Shown here in pieces: positions 46,398 through 54,497 of a stretch of DNA of 64,000 nucleotides. The notes beneath the pieces were generated by a model that had not been told where the DNA came from, searched no databases, and worked only from the letters and a program-made list of their open reading frames with translations. The position numbers were made by a program, and so were the translations under genes. The number at the start of each line of letters is the position of its first letter. Position 1 is the first letter of the stretch. Source of the DNA: JAGXLC01 sp964585385 (GTDB lineage: Bacteria; Bacteroidota; Bacteroidia; Bacteroidales; UBA12077); NCBI GenBank assembly GCA_964585385.1, contig CAZPDP010000007.1:33022-97021 (forward strand). Reading direction: 5' to 3'.

Positions 46398-47078
46398 TTA
46401 ACGTTTAACAAAATCTTCCTTCAATAAAGGAACCCTGAAAGAAACAAAATATTGAATACCAAGATTAGAACTGCTATCCCCCTTTCCATAGCCGGGAATC
46501 ATATCGGGGGGCATGTCAGGATCCCTGTCCTTGGCAAGCATTATCCTGCCACGGAGAGACCAGCCAATAAAAAGGTTCTCGGTGAGTTCCACCTTCATTC
46601 CCAACACTGCAGAAAACCAGAAAGCTCTTAACTTATTTGAAGATATCTCATCGATCTGATAATCTCCCCAATAATCATTTCTGATAAGGATATCTGAGGC
46701 CTGATGATTGAATTGTGAAAAACCAAGGCGAAAGCCCGAAAAAAATATGTCATGATCCCAGGGTCCCTTCACATTGGTCAGGTTGTAATCCAGGCCAGCT
46801 TTACAAAAAAAACCATTAGAGGAATAATCCAAAGTTTCCTGGCTTTTATGTGTTTCAAAAAGCCCAAATTCCACTACAGGGAAATAATCCAAATCAATCT
46901 CATAATCAAGCGAGAAAGCATAGACCTTGTGACCAGGCTCAAAATACCTTCGCACAAGATGAGAGACATCAAATCCAATTCTTGGCCCTTTGGTTCGCTT
47001 GACCTGGCTATATCCTGTATGGCCAAAGGTGCTAAAGATCAGACTTAAGCATAAATATTTCAAGATGTGTCTTATCAT
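46398..47078 (-). CDS. DUF6048 family outer-membrane-type protein
   Basis: A 226-residue exported beta-rich protein, signal peptide ending near TGYSQ. Alternating strands such as GHKVYAFSLDYEIDLDYFPVVEFGLF and RAFWFSAVLGMKVELTENLFIGWSLRGRI suggest an eight-stranded barrel. It matches the DUF6048 family of Bacteroidetes, which is nearly always encoded with a DUF6452 lipoprotein as it is here. The start is the ATG at 47078 (a TTG precedes it) and the gene overlaps the upstream DUF6452 gene by 47 bases. Function is unknown. Confidence 0.78.
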   Translation of the reverse strand: MIRHILKYLCLSLIFSTFGHTGYSQVKRTKGPRIGFDVSHLVRRYFEPGHKVYAFSLDYEIDLDYFPVVEFGLFETHKSQETLDYSSNGFFCKAGLDYNLTNVKGPWDHDIFFSGFRLGFSQFNHQASDILIRNDYWGDYQIDEISSNKLRAFWFSAVLGMKVELTENLFIGWSLRGRIMLAKDRDPDMPPDMIPGYGKGDSSSNLGIQYFVSFRVPLLKEDFVKR

Positions 47079-47508
47079 CAATATCTACAATTGGATCAAT
47101 TAAACTAAGAGAATCTATTGCATTCTTTGTGGCTGTTACGTTTTTAATGTTAAAAATCGACTGAAATCCACAATCCTGCGATACCAATCTAAATTCCCGG
47201 GCATATTCAAATACGATAGTATCATAAGCAGAACCAAAAGAAAAAATAAGAATTGTCTCATCTTTTTCAGGGTTCAGGTTAAGTTTCATTGATCTTAATG
47301 TAGAATCAGCAAACATAGTATCAGTTTGCTCAGGGGCGTACACTGCAAGATAAGGAATAATCGTATCTGTTTTAGCATTATTCACGTCCAGGGAATAAAA
47401 TTCGACTCCGGTCAGGGATTCCATAGTCCGGTTGCATGGTTTATCCTCACAAGCTTGTATAAGGATGACAAATAAGCCAATAATTAATAAGTTGAGCCAT
47501 CTATGCAT
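47032..47508 (-). CDS. DUF6452 family lipoprotein
   Basis: A 158-residue predicted lipoprotein. The signal segment ends in a lipobox-like LIQAC, then comes an EDKPCNRTMES segment with a second Cys, a beta-rich body and a Cys near SQDCGFQSIFNIK that may pair with it. The family DUF6452 is recognised from this N-terminal CxxxxC spacing and its place beside DUF6048. The long overlap (47 bases) with the downstream gene implies coupled expression. Location is the inner face of the outer membrane or the periplasm. No function is known. Confidence 0.75.
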   Translation of the reverse strand: MHRWLNLLIIGLFVILIQACEDKPCNRTMESLTGVEFYSLDVNNAKTDTIIPYLAVYAPEQTDTMFADSTLRSMKLNLNPEKDETILIFSFGSAYDTIVFEYAREFRLVSQDCGFQSIFNIKNVTATKNAIDSLSLIDPIVDIDDKTHLEIFMLKSDL

Positions 47509-47588
47509 AAATCAGGAATAATAACGAATAAATATAGCTCAAAGGTAATATAAATTGGCCACGGTTAAGTCAGGGAATGGCATTTTTA

Positions 47589-48089
47589 TCATTTCAACTT
47601 ATCAGTTTCCGAGTTAAAAGCAAATCCCTGTCCGTTAATAACACGTTGAGTAGCCAGAATACCATTCAGGTGATCGTATTCATGCTGAAGTAGTTCGGAA
47701 AGGTCATCTTCCAGGAACCATTCATGTTCCTCCCAGTTGAGGTCACGGAATTTTATTCTGCAACTTTTGTGCCTTCTTACCTTAACAAGCAAACCCGGAA
47801 AACTCATGCAATCGTCCCACAACTCAATCAAATCCTGGCTTTTATCAAACAACTCGGGATTAATGAGAACCTGGGGTTTATCAATATGCATACAAATAAC
47901 TCGCTTCATATATCCAATTTGCGGAGCTGCTATGGCTCTCCCTGCATTATATAAAGAACGATATTCCAGAATTAGTTCATCCAGTTCTTTTGCATACTTC
48001 TCTACTTCAGGAAGCTCTGCTTTTGTGACAGGACTTGAAACTTCATATAGCAGAGGATTACCGAGTTTTAATATTTTATCTGTTTTCAT
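47589..48089 (-). CDS. def: Peptide deformylase with variant motifs
   Basis: A 166-residue metallo-deformylase that removes the N-formyl group from new proteins, if active. The catalytic set is complete: Gln57 in AIAAPQIG, Cys94 in DDCMSFPG and His136, Glu137, His140 in QHEYDHLNG. Motif 1 has GRAIAAPQ instead of GxGLAAPQ, and motif 2 reads DDCMS instead of EGCLS, so it belongs to a divergent subgroup. Length is normal. It is not clustered with methionyl-tRNA formyltransferase. A second, canonical deformylase may exist elsewhere in the genome, in which case this one could be specialised. Confidence 0.85.
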   Translation of the reverse strand: MKTDKILKLGNPLLYEVSSPVTKAELPEVEKYAKELDELILEYRSLYNAGRAIAAPQIGYMKRVICMHIDKPQVLINPELFDKSQDLIELWDDCMSFPGLLVKVRRHKSCRIKFRDLNWEEHEWFLEDDLSELLQHEYDHLNGILATQRVINGQGFAFNSETDKLK

Positions 48090-48121
48090 TTCTATATTTA
48101 AAGTGAACTATTTTCAAACCT

Positions 48122-48129
48122 CAAAATTA
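48122..48129 (-). promoter_or_regulatory. Candidate -7 box for the deformylase gene
   Basis: The minus strand reads TAATTTTG, a TAnnTTTG match 32 bases before the start. No clean -33 element was found. The 133-base interval also holds a box for the divergent gene. Confidence 0.35.
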
Positions 48130-48184
48130 TACTCTTCTGGCTAAAACTTCAGTTTTCAAGAAAATGAAAAGAAACCATTTTTTG

Positions 48185-48192
48185 TATATTTG
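48185..48192 (+). promoter_or_regulatory. Candidate -7 box for the BT_3928-type gene
   Basis: TATATTTG at 48185-48192 fits TAnnTTTG and lies 30 bases upstream of the ATG. The -33 region is A/T-rich without a TTTG. Confidence 0.4.
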
Positions 48193-48222
48193 AGAACCAA
48201 TTTAAAATAAATATTCAATAAT

Positions 48223-49341
48223 ATGAAAAATCTGCGATTAATCAGCCGTATACTTGTTGGAGCAGTATTTATATTTTCAGGTTTTGTGAAAGGTGTTGAT
48301 CCGCTGGGTTCCACATACAAGTTTATGGATTACTTTACTGCCTTTGGAATGCAACAACTAGAGCCGACAGCACTGCCTCTTGCGGTTATACTGATAGTCT
48401 TTGAATTCTTAATAGGTATCGCACTGGTTAGTAATTTCAGAATGAAGATTACTTCCTGGATCACATTGATATTTATGAGTTTATTTACTGTGTTAACCTT
48501 TTATCTGGCCCTGGATAATCCTGTGCAGGACTGTGGCTGTTTCGGAGATGCCATTATTTTAACAAACTGGGAGACATTCTGGAAAAATGTGGTGATCATG
48601 ATTTTTGTGGTTCTTATTTTCATTAACAGGAATAAATTTGAACCAACACTAAAACCAATTCAGCAATATAGTGTGATGGGGGTTGCTCTCATTGGGGTTT
48701 TAGCTCTTAATTATTATTGTTACAACCATCTGCCTGTAATTGATTTCAGGCCTTACAACATAGGAGCCAATATACCGGAAAAAATGAAGATTCCCGAAGA
48801 TGCTCCTCAGCCCGAATACAAAACAGTATTAAAATATAAGAAAGATGGCAGGATTAAAGAATTCTCACTGGATAATCTGCCGGATTCAACCTGGCAATGG
48901 GTAGAAACAAAGAACATTCTTGTAGAAGAAGGTTACCAACCGCCCATTCACGATTTTACTATAACAACACTTGATGGCTCTGATGTGACGGATATTATTC
49001 TGGATAAAAACCACCCGGTGTTCCTTTTGATTTCTTATGATTTGAAAAAGGCCTCGCATGAAAGGAAACACATATTGCAAATCAATAAGATTGCCAGATT
49101 TGCCAACAAACAGAATGAGAACTCATTTATCTGCCTTACAGCCTCCCTGGAAAAAACCATAGAGGATTTCAGGAAGAAAACTGTTGCTCCCTATGAGTTC
49201 TATAATACAGATGAAATAACCCTGAAAACTATTATCCGTTCAAATCCCGGGCTAATGCTAATTAAAGACGGTATAGTGTTAGATAAATGGCATTATAATG
49301 ACTTTCCGGCCGTTAAAGAATTAGAAAAAGAGTATTATTAA
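48223..49341 (+). CDS. DoxX/MauE-like membrane protein with thioredoxin-like domain (BT_3928 family)
   Basis: A 372-residue Bacteroidetes protein. The first half has five hydrophobic helices (about 7-23, 50-72, 77-97, 120-135, 150-168) in DoxX style, with DCGCFGD at 103-109 at the end of the third. The second half from about residue 230 is a periplasmic thioredoxin-fold-like domain that lacks a CxxC. The family usually sits beside the triose-phosphate isomerase gene; here an ABC permease and an oxidoreductase gene lie between them. It may take part in disulfide or redox handling at the membrane; the role is unproven. Confidence 0.85.
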   Translation: MKNLRLISRILVGAVFIFSGFVKGVDPLGSTYKFMDYFTAFGMQQLEPTALPLAVILIVFEFLIGIALVSNFRMKITSWITLIFMSLFTVLTFYLALDNPVQDCGCFGDAIILTNWETFWKNVVIMIFVVLIFINRNKFEPTLKPIQQYSVMGVALIGVLALNYYCYNHLPVIDFRPYNIGANIPEKMKIPEDAPQPEYKTVLKYKKDGRIKEFSLDNLPDSTWQWVETKNILVEEGYQPPIHDFTITTLDGSDVTDIILDKNHPVFLLISYDLKKASHERKHILQINKIARFANKQNENSFICLTASLEKTIEDFRKKTVAPYEFYNTDEITLKTIIRSNPGLMLIKDGIVLDKWHYNDFPAVKELEKEYY

Positions 49342-49387
49342 CACGGAAGTAACTTAAGAATTTCAAATCGCACTAATTAACTGAATT

Positions 49388-50464
49388 GTGGCACAATATC
49401 TGATAAAACGCATCCTGTATGCAATTCTCATTTTATGGGGTGTTGCCACCTTAATCTTTTTTCTTTTCAATATCCTTCCCGGTGATCCGGCCCGGATGAT
49501 TATGGGTCAACGCTCAGATGTCGCTTCTATTGAAGCTATCAGAAATGATTTAGGCCTAAATCAACCGAAAGGAATTCAATACATTAAATACCTGAACGAC
49601 CTTTCCCCAATTTCTTTTCATTCAGAGAACGAATCCAGTTTTTTTTACCTCGATCCCGGAAAATATTCCCCGTATCGACCAATAATTAAATCCGGTAACT
49701 TCAATATTATCCTTAAAAAACCCTATTTAAGGAGATCTTATCAAAGCCGTAAGGAAGTCACCCGGATCATAGGGGAAACTCTTCCAAACACTTTCATACT
49801 TGCATTGGCCTCCATTGTGTTCGCCTCATTGATAGGGATTTTTATTGGTATTTTAGCTGCTATCTACAAAGATTCACTGTTAGACAGGCTTTCCATCTTC
49901 TTTTCTGCCTTTGGTATTTCTCTTCCTTCCTTTTTCGCAGCTATTCTTATCGGATGGTTATTTGCATTTGTTCTGGGAGAATACACAGGATTAAACCTTA
50001 CCGGGAACCTCTATGAAGTGGATGATTTTGGTGAGGGCATACACCTAAAATTAAAAAATCTTATATTACCGGCCATAACATTAGGGATCAGGCCACTGGC
50101 AATAGTTATCCAGCTTTCCAGAAACTCTATGCTGGATGTTTTATCGCAGGATTATATCCGGACAGCCAGATCCAAAGGGCTAAACAAAAGCCGGATACTT
50201 TTCAAACATGCCTTAAGGAATGCATTAAACCCTGTCATAACAGCAGTTTCAGGCTGGTTTGCAGGTATGATGGCAGGAATTGTATTTGTAGAATACATTT
50301 TCGGGTGGAAAGGATTGGGTTACGTAATTGTTGATGCCCTTAACAAGTATGACTTGCCTGTTGTCATGGGCGTGGTGCTGACAATTGCCATCATTTTTAT
50401 AATAATCAATATTCTCGTGGATATTGCCTATGCTATACTAGACCCAAGAGTGAGACTGAGCTGA
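49388..50464 (+). CDS. ABC transporter permease, DppB/OppB type (orphan)
   Basis: A 358-residue inner-membrane permease. The first helix (YLIKRILYAILILWGVATLI), the LPGDPARMIMG segment, GETLPNTFILALAS and the coupling loop DYIRTARSKGLNKSRILFKHALRN are typical of DppB. No second permease, ATPase or binding protein gene is adjacent, so it probably works with subunits encoded elsewhere. It starts with GTG at 49388; no ATG is available before the first helix. It is convergent with the oxidoreductase gene over 65 bases that show no terminator. Confidence 0.9.
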   Translation: MAQYLIKRILYAILILWGVATLIFFLFNILPGDPARMIMGQRSDVASIEAIRNDLGLNQPKGIQYIKYLNDLSPISFHSENESSFFYLDPGKYSPYRPIIKSGNFNIILKKPYLRRSYQSRKEVTRIIGETLPNTFILALASIVFASLIGIFIGILAAIYKDSLLDRLSIFFSAFGISLPSFFAAILIGWLFAFVLGEYTGLNLTGNLYEVDDFGEGIHLKLKNLILPAITLGIRPLAIVIQLSRNSMLDVLSQDYIRTARSKGLNKSRILFKHALRNALNPVITAVSGWFAGMMAGIVFVEYIFGWKGLGYVIVDALNKYDLPVVMGVVLTIAIIFIIINILVDIAYAILDPRVRLS

Positions 50465-50529
50465 GTAACACATCAGATTATACCCAGCCCAGATTTACAC
50501 TCTACCAGAAAAACACAGTCGTAAATATG

Positions 50530-52410
50530 TCAAATATTATATCTTCTCAGTGACTCTTGTATACCTTTGTGTATTTCATACCAAAAGTTAAAAGCAGCTT
50601 CTCTTTTGTCTTTTTCAAATGCATTAATCCATTTCTCCAGTTCAGGATCATCAGAGCCATCGACATCTTTCTTTCTTTTCATAAATTGATAAACAAAGTC
50701 TATGCTTCTTTCCGATTCCCAAAAAACTGAAGCATTCCTGCTGTTAATCCGGCTGGCAGTTAAATTGAGACTCTTCAAAAACTCATCTTTCATACCGTAA
50801 AGAGATTCCACGATATCCGGCAACATCTCCTCTGCCCATTTTCTATGGAAACGACACATACCCATATTGTCCAAAATCAACTCCTGTTTGAAACGCTCTG
50901 CATTTAGCTGCCCAAGCGTTCTTGGAGGAATAAAATCCGGACCGTAGTACATGTAATATTTTCCCATGATAGCCATAGGTGAAAGGACACCCGGGGTCCA
51001 GTATTGATTGGGAACCATCCATCCCCTGCGCCCAAAGGCAGAATAAAGGAAGTTCTTTATCATATTCTTATCCTTTTTCATGGATATTCTGTGCCCAAAC
51101 CTCCTTATGCCTCTCCTCATGTCTAAAATACCCCTCTTTTCTACAATGGAATTTAATAGTTCAATTGCAATATCGGCATTGTGGTGAGACGAGTCAACCA
51201 CGTCAAAATTGTCTGTGTTAAAAATAGGCTTATCTTTAACTCCCAATTCTTCAGGGGTAAAAAGCCCTTCATCCAAAGAGTCCATTAACCATGACAAAAC
51301 TCCTCCAATGGAGATAGCATCAAAGCCATACATGTCAGCTGTATGATTTAATTTTTCAGCAGCCCGTTGATCAAAAACCCCGGTAAGCGGACCCATGGTT
51401 TGATAGGGCTCATAATCTTTTTTGAATTCCCCGCGCATCTTCTTACAAACCGCTGCACATGGCTCTCCGCAATTTTTCTGGCTTTTTGTTTCAATAGTTT
51501 CTTCATTGAATTGCTTGAGGTAGTGTTTTTCAATAAATTCCTCCTGAATCTTCTTGCGCTCTTCTTCAGTCATGTATATTGACTTGTAATTAAATGCAAG
51601 AAGCTTACCCCCCATTGTAGCATAGTTCACACCAAAGGTACCACCCGTCTTGAATTTAGGTTCAAATCTGTATTTTGTTGTAGCTTCAATATCTTTAGCA
51701 GCCAGTTTCTTTTCATATCGGTCCTGAAACCATTGATCGGCCACTTTTCTATCCCTGAAGTCTTCCGTTATATGAGTCCCTCCGTAGATAATCGCCATAA
51801 TGCCATGTTCACGGAACAGTTTTGTTCCAAAGCCACCACGACCTGCCCACGTATCCACATGCGTAATCTTTCCTTTTTTTATGGGTACTGATCCAATCGC
51901 TCCCACATCACTAGCTTCTGAACCAGGACCAATAGCAAGTATTCGTGGATCGGATTTGTATCGATCTCCAAAACGCTCAAATGTATGGTCCATAAGAGAA
52001 TATATCCCTTTTCTTCCATTTCTCCATACATCATAAATTTCAACGGGTTCCAGCTCTACTTCTATTTCTTCACCATGGGTTCGGTTCAGGTAAAGAATGG
52101 AAGGATAAGATGCTTTCCCAATTATAGAAAGACTGTTTATACCGAGATTATCAAAAACCAATCCGGCACCCCCCATAGAGGAAATAAAAAATCCTCCCCA
52201 GCAAGGGGAAAACCCGGTAAATACAAGCCGGTTTGATCCGGGAAAAATGGATCCGGCTAAAAGACCGGTCCCGATATTCAGGCTATTGTATCTACCTGAA
52301 AGATAAAGACCTAAATCTATCGGTCCGAAAAACCGACCTACCGGATACCTTTTCATTCTGTAAAATCCGGAATCTGCATCAACCAAAAGTGCTTTTAAAT
52401 TTGCTGCCAT
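50530..52410 (-). CDS. Aldehyde:ferredoxin oxidoreductase family protein (tungsten/molybdenum-pterin)
   Basis: A 626-residue enzyme that interconverts aldehydes and acids using ferredoxin. Residues 189-198 (AGRGGFGTKL) and DMYGFDAISIGG at 359-370 are the two pterin-binding segments. Cys314, Cys318, Cys322 and Cys519 are placed as ligands of the 4Fe-4S cluster, but the first pair has three residues between them rather than the two usual in archaeal AOR. There is no signal peptide, so it is cytoplasmic. No tungstate transport or pterin gene is in the window. The substrate aldehyde is unknown. Confidence 0.9.
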   Translation of the reverse strand: MAANLKALLVDADSGFYRMKRYPVGRFFGPIDLGLYLSGRYNSLNIGTGLLAGSIFPGSNRLVFTGFSPCWGGFFISSMGGAGLVFDNLGINSLSIIGKASYPSILYLNRTHGEEIEVELEPVEIYDVWRNGRKGIYSLMDHTFERFGDRYKSDPRILAIGPGSEASDVGAIGSVPIKKGKITHVDTWAGRGGFGTKLFREHGIMAIIYGGTHITEDFRDRKVADQWFQDRYEKKLAAKDIEATTKYRFEPKFKTGGTFGVNYATMGGKLLAFNYKSIYMTEEERKKIQEEFIEKHYLKQFNEETIETKSQKNCGEPCAAVCKKMRGEFKKDYEPYQTMGPLTGVFDQRAAEKLNHTADMYGFDAISIGGVLSWLMDSLDEGLFTPEELGVKDKPIFNTDNFDVVDSSHHNADIAIELLNSIVEKRGILDMRRGIRRFGHRISMKKDKNMIKNFLYSAFGRRGWMVPNQYWTPGVLSPMAIMGKYYMYYGPDFIPPRTLGQLNAERFKQELILDNMGMCRFHRKWAEEMLPDIVESLYGMKDEFLKSLNLTASRINSRNASVFWESERSIDFVYQFMKRKKDVDGSDDPELEKWINAFEKDKREAAFNFWYEIHKGIQESLRRYNI

Positions 52411-52755
52411 ATATTTCTAAATAAAAATTTATACAATCACCTAATAAAAAACAGGTTATTTATATTGTGTAAACTTAATTATAAACCCTTAATTTAACAA
52501 GATATACTAATGGAGAAATTCTGTTATAACCAAATTATTTACGTTTTACGGGTACAAAAAATCAATTGGACTTTGTTAAAACGTTTGCAGTAGGCCAAGG
52601 AATACATATGCTGAAACAGTCCTTTGTTTTCTTAATAAGGTTATCGATTAATATAGAGGTGAGAAATGTAATTGAATATTATTAAATATTTAAGGAGTTT
52701 GTTATATTAGTAGTGAAATATTATTAATATTAATGATTAAAATCAAGATATAGAT
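52411..52755. other. Gene-free interval between the oxidoreductase and tpiA
   Basis: 345 AT-rich bases with no credible reading frame on either strand. Contents seen: a short inverted repeat ACGTTTTA (52541-52548) / TAAAACGT (52577-52584) and, at 52639-52650, the 12-mer GGTTATCGATTA, which also occurs in the gene-free stretch near 4585. The divergent promoters of both flanking genes must lie here, but no convincing TAnnTTTG box was found. Confidence 0.5.
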
Positions 52756-53514
52756 ATGAGACATAAAGTAGTTGCAGGAAACTGGAAAATGAATACCAAC
52801 CTACAGGATGGAATTGAACTGGCAAATAATATAAGAGAAAACTACGTTGAAATACCGCGTGAGATTACTGTTATTGTCGCACCTCCTTTCACTCATTTAT
52901 ATGAGATCTTTAAAATATTGGAGGAAACAGGAGTTAAGGTAGCAGCACAAAACTGTGCCGCAGAAGAGTCCGGCGCTTATACAGGAGAAGTATCAGCTTC
53001 CATGATTAGATCAACGGGTGCAGAATATGTAATTATCGGGCATTCGGAAAGAAGGAGCTATTACAATGAAGACCACGAAACCATCCTTAAGAAAATAGGT
53101 CAGGCCAATAATAATGATCTTTTCCCGATAGTGTGCTGTGGAGAAAGTCTTAAAGACAGGGAAAACGAGAAACATTTTGATGTAGTAAGAGAACAACTGG
53201 AGAATACGGTATTTAAACTTGATACAGACGACTTTAGCCGTATAATTATAGCCTATGAACCTGTATGGGCCATTGGAACAGGCAAAACAGCCACTCCTGA
53301 GCAGGGCCAGGAAATGCATAATTTCATCAGAAAATTGATTGACGAGCATTTTCCCGGTGGGCCGGATATTGAGAAAACTATCCTTTACGGGGGAAGTTGC
53401 AAACCATCCAATGCACAAAGCCTTTTTGGCCAGCCTGACATTGACGGAGGACTAATCGGTGGTGCATCACTTAATTCCAAAGACTTTATCCAAATCTGCA
53501 ATTCTTTTATCTAA
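52756..53514 (+). CDS. tpiA: Triose-phosphate isomerase
   Basis: Interconverts dihydroxyacetone phosphate and glyceraldehyde-3-phosphate in glycolysis, 252 residues. The catalytic set is intact: Lys11 in GNWKMN, His96 in GHSERR and Glu168 in YEPVWAIGTGKTA (the flexible loop 6). The GGASL phosphate loop is near the end. The ATG at 52756 is the only plausible start. The gene for PrmA follows after 7 bases. Its usual neighbour, the BT_3928-type gene, lies 3.4 kb upstream. Confidence 0.98.
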   Translation: MRHKVVAGNWKMNTNLQDGIELANNIRENYVEIPREITVIVAPPFTHLYEIFKILEETGVKVAAQNCAAEESGAYTGEVSASMIRSTGAEYVIIGHSERRSYYNEDHETILKKIGQANNNDLFPIVCCGESLKDRENEKHFDVVREQLENTVFKLDTDDFSRIIIAYEPVWAIGTGKTATPEQGQEMHNFIRKLIDEHFPGGPDIEKTILYGGSCKPSNAQSLFGQPDIDGGLIGGASLNSKDFIQICNSFI

Positions 53515-53521
53515 ATGCCAG

Positions 53522-54388
53522 ATGAACACAATCGAATTGTCATGCATTATTCATGAACCCAATAGCGAAAAAAACAGAATTGCAGACATTTTAGTGGCAC
53601 AACTTTCATCCCTGGGATTTACCGGCTTTCTCGAATTTGAAGAAGGCCTTAAGGCATATATCCCTGAGAAGGAATTTGACATGCAGGAAGTGAAAAAACT
53701 TTCTTTTGTTCATACGCTTAAAAATTCCCTGGAATTCCACTACCAACTAATAAAAGAAAAAAACTGGAATGAATCCTGGGAAAAAAGTTTCAGGCCTGTT
53801 ATCATTGAAGACAAATGTATCATTAGAGCCCCCTTCCACAAGCCCTCAAAAGATTACGAATACGATATAATAATTGAGCCCAAAATGTCTTTCGGAACGG
53901 GTCATCATTCCACGACATTTCTTATGCTTAAAGAAATCCTCAACACGAACATGAAAAATAAAGAGGTCCTTGACATGGGTTCAGGCACAGGAGTGCTTTC
54001 CATACTGGCAGAAAAAAAGCAGGCAAAAAGTATTGTAGCTATTGACAAAAACGACTGGGCTTATAAAAATGCGCTGGAAAATTCAAAAGCCAACAACTGT
54101 AGAAAAATCAAAACTATTTTGGGTGACGTCTCACATATCAGGGACAAAAAATTTGACGTAATATTGGCTAATATTAACCGTAATGTTTTGCTGCAGGACA
54201 TTCCCTCCTATTCTGAAGCTTTAAAATACAATGGTATACTTCTCATAAGTGGTATTTATACTAATGACAGGAAAGATATCAAGAAACTGGCCGAAAAGCA
54301 CAAATTAACCTATCGTTATTTCATTGAAAAAAAGAACTGGATAGCAATAAAATTTACAAAGGAACAGGTTCTTGCAGAAAACTCATAA
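53522..54388 (+). CDS. prmA: Ribosomal protein L11 methyltransferase
   Basis: Methylates ribosomal protein L11 with SAM, 288 residues. An N-terminal substrate domain (about 1-100, with GFTGFLEFEEG) is joined by a linker to the Rossmann domain, in which MSFGTGHHSTTFLML precedes motif I (VLDMGSGTGVLSILA) and the LANINRNVLL segment acts as motif IV. The ATG at 53522 was chosen; an in-frame GTG-like start at 53459 would extend back into tpiA. It is co-directional with tpiA, 7 bases apart. Confidence 0.95.
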   Translation: MNTIELSCIIHEPNSEKNRIADILVAQLSSLGFTGFLEFEEGLKAYIPEKEFDMQEVKKLSFVHTLKNSLEFHYQLIKEKNWNESWEKSFRPVIIEDKCIIRAPFHKPSKDYEYDIIIEPKMSFGTGHHSTTFLMLKEILNTNMKNKEVLDMGSGTGVLSILAEKKQAKSIVAIDKNDWAYKNALENSKANNCRKIKTILGDVSHIRDKKFDVILANINRNVLLQDIPSYSEALKYNGILLISGIYTNDRKDIKKLAEKHKLTYRYFIEKKNWIAIKFTKEQVLAENS

Positions 54389-54497
54389 TTCTTAACACAT
54401 TGCATTTCAGCCAACCAGAAAACGATATACGAAGAAAATAAAGGTTTTTGAATTGTCTTGTTTTTTGCTTTATTTTTATGGAATAATCGTTCAGAAT

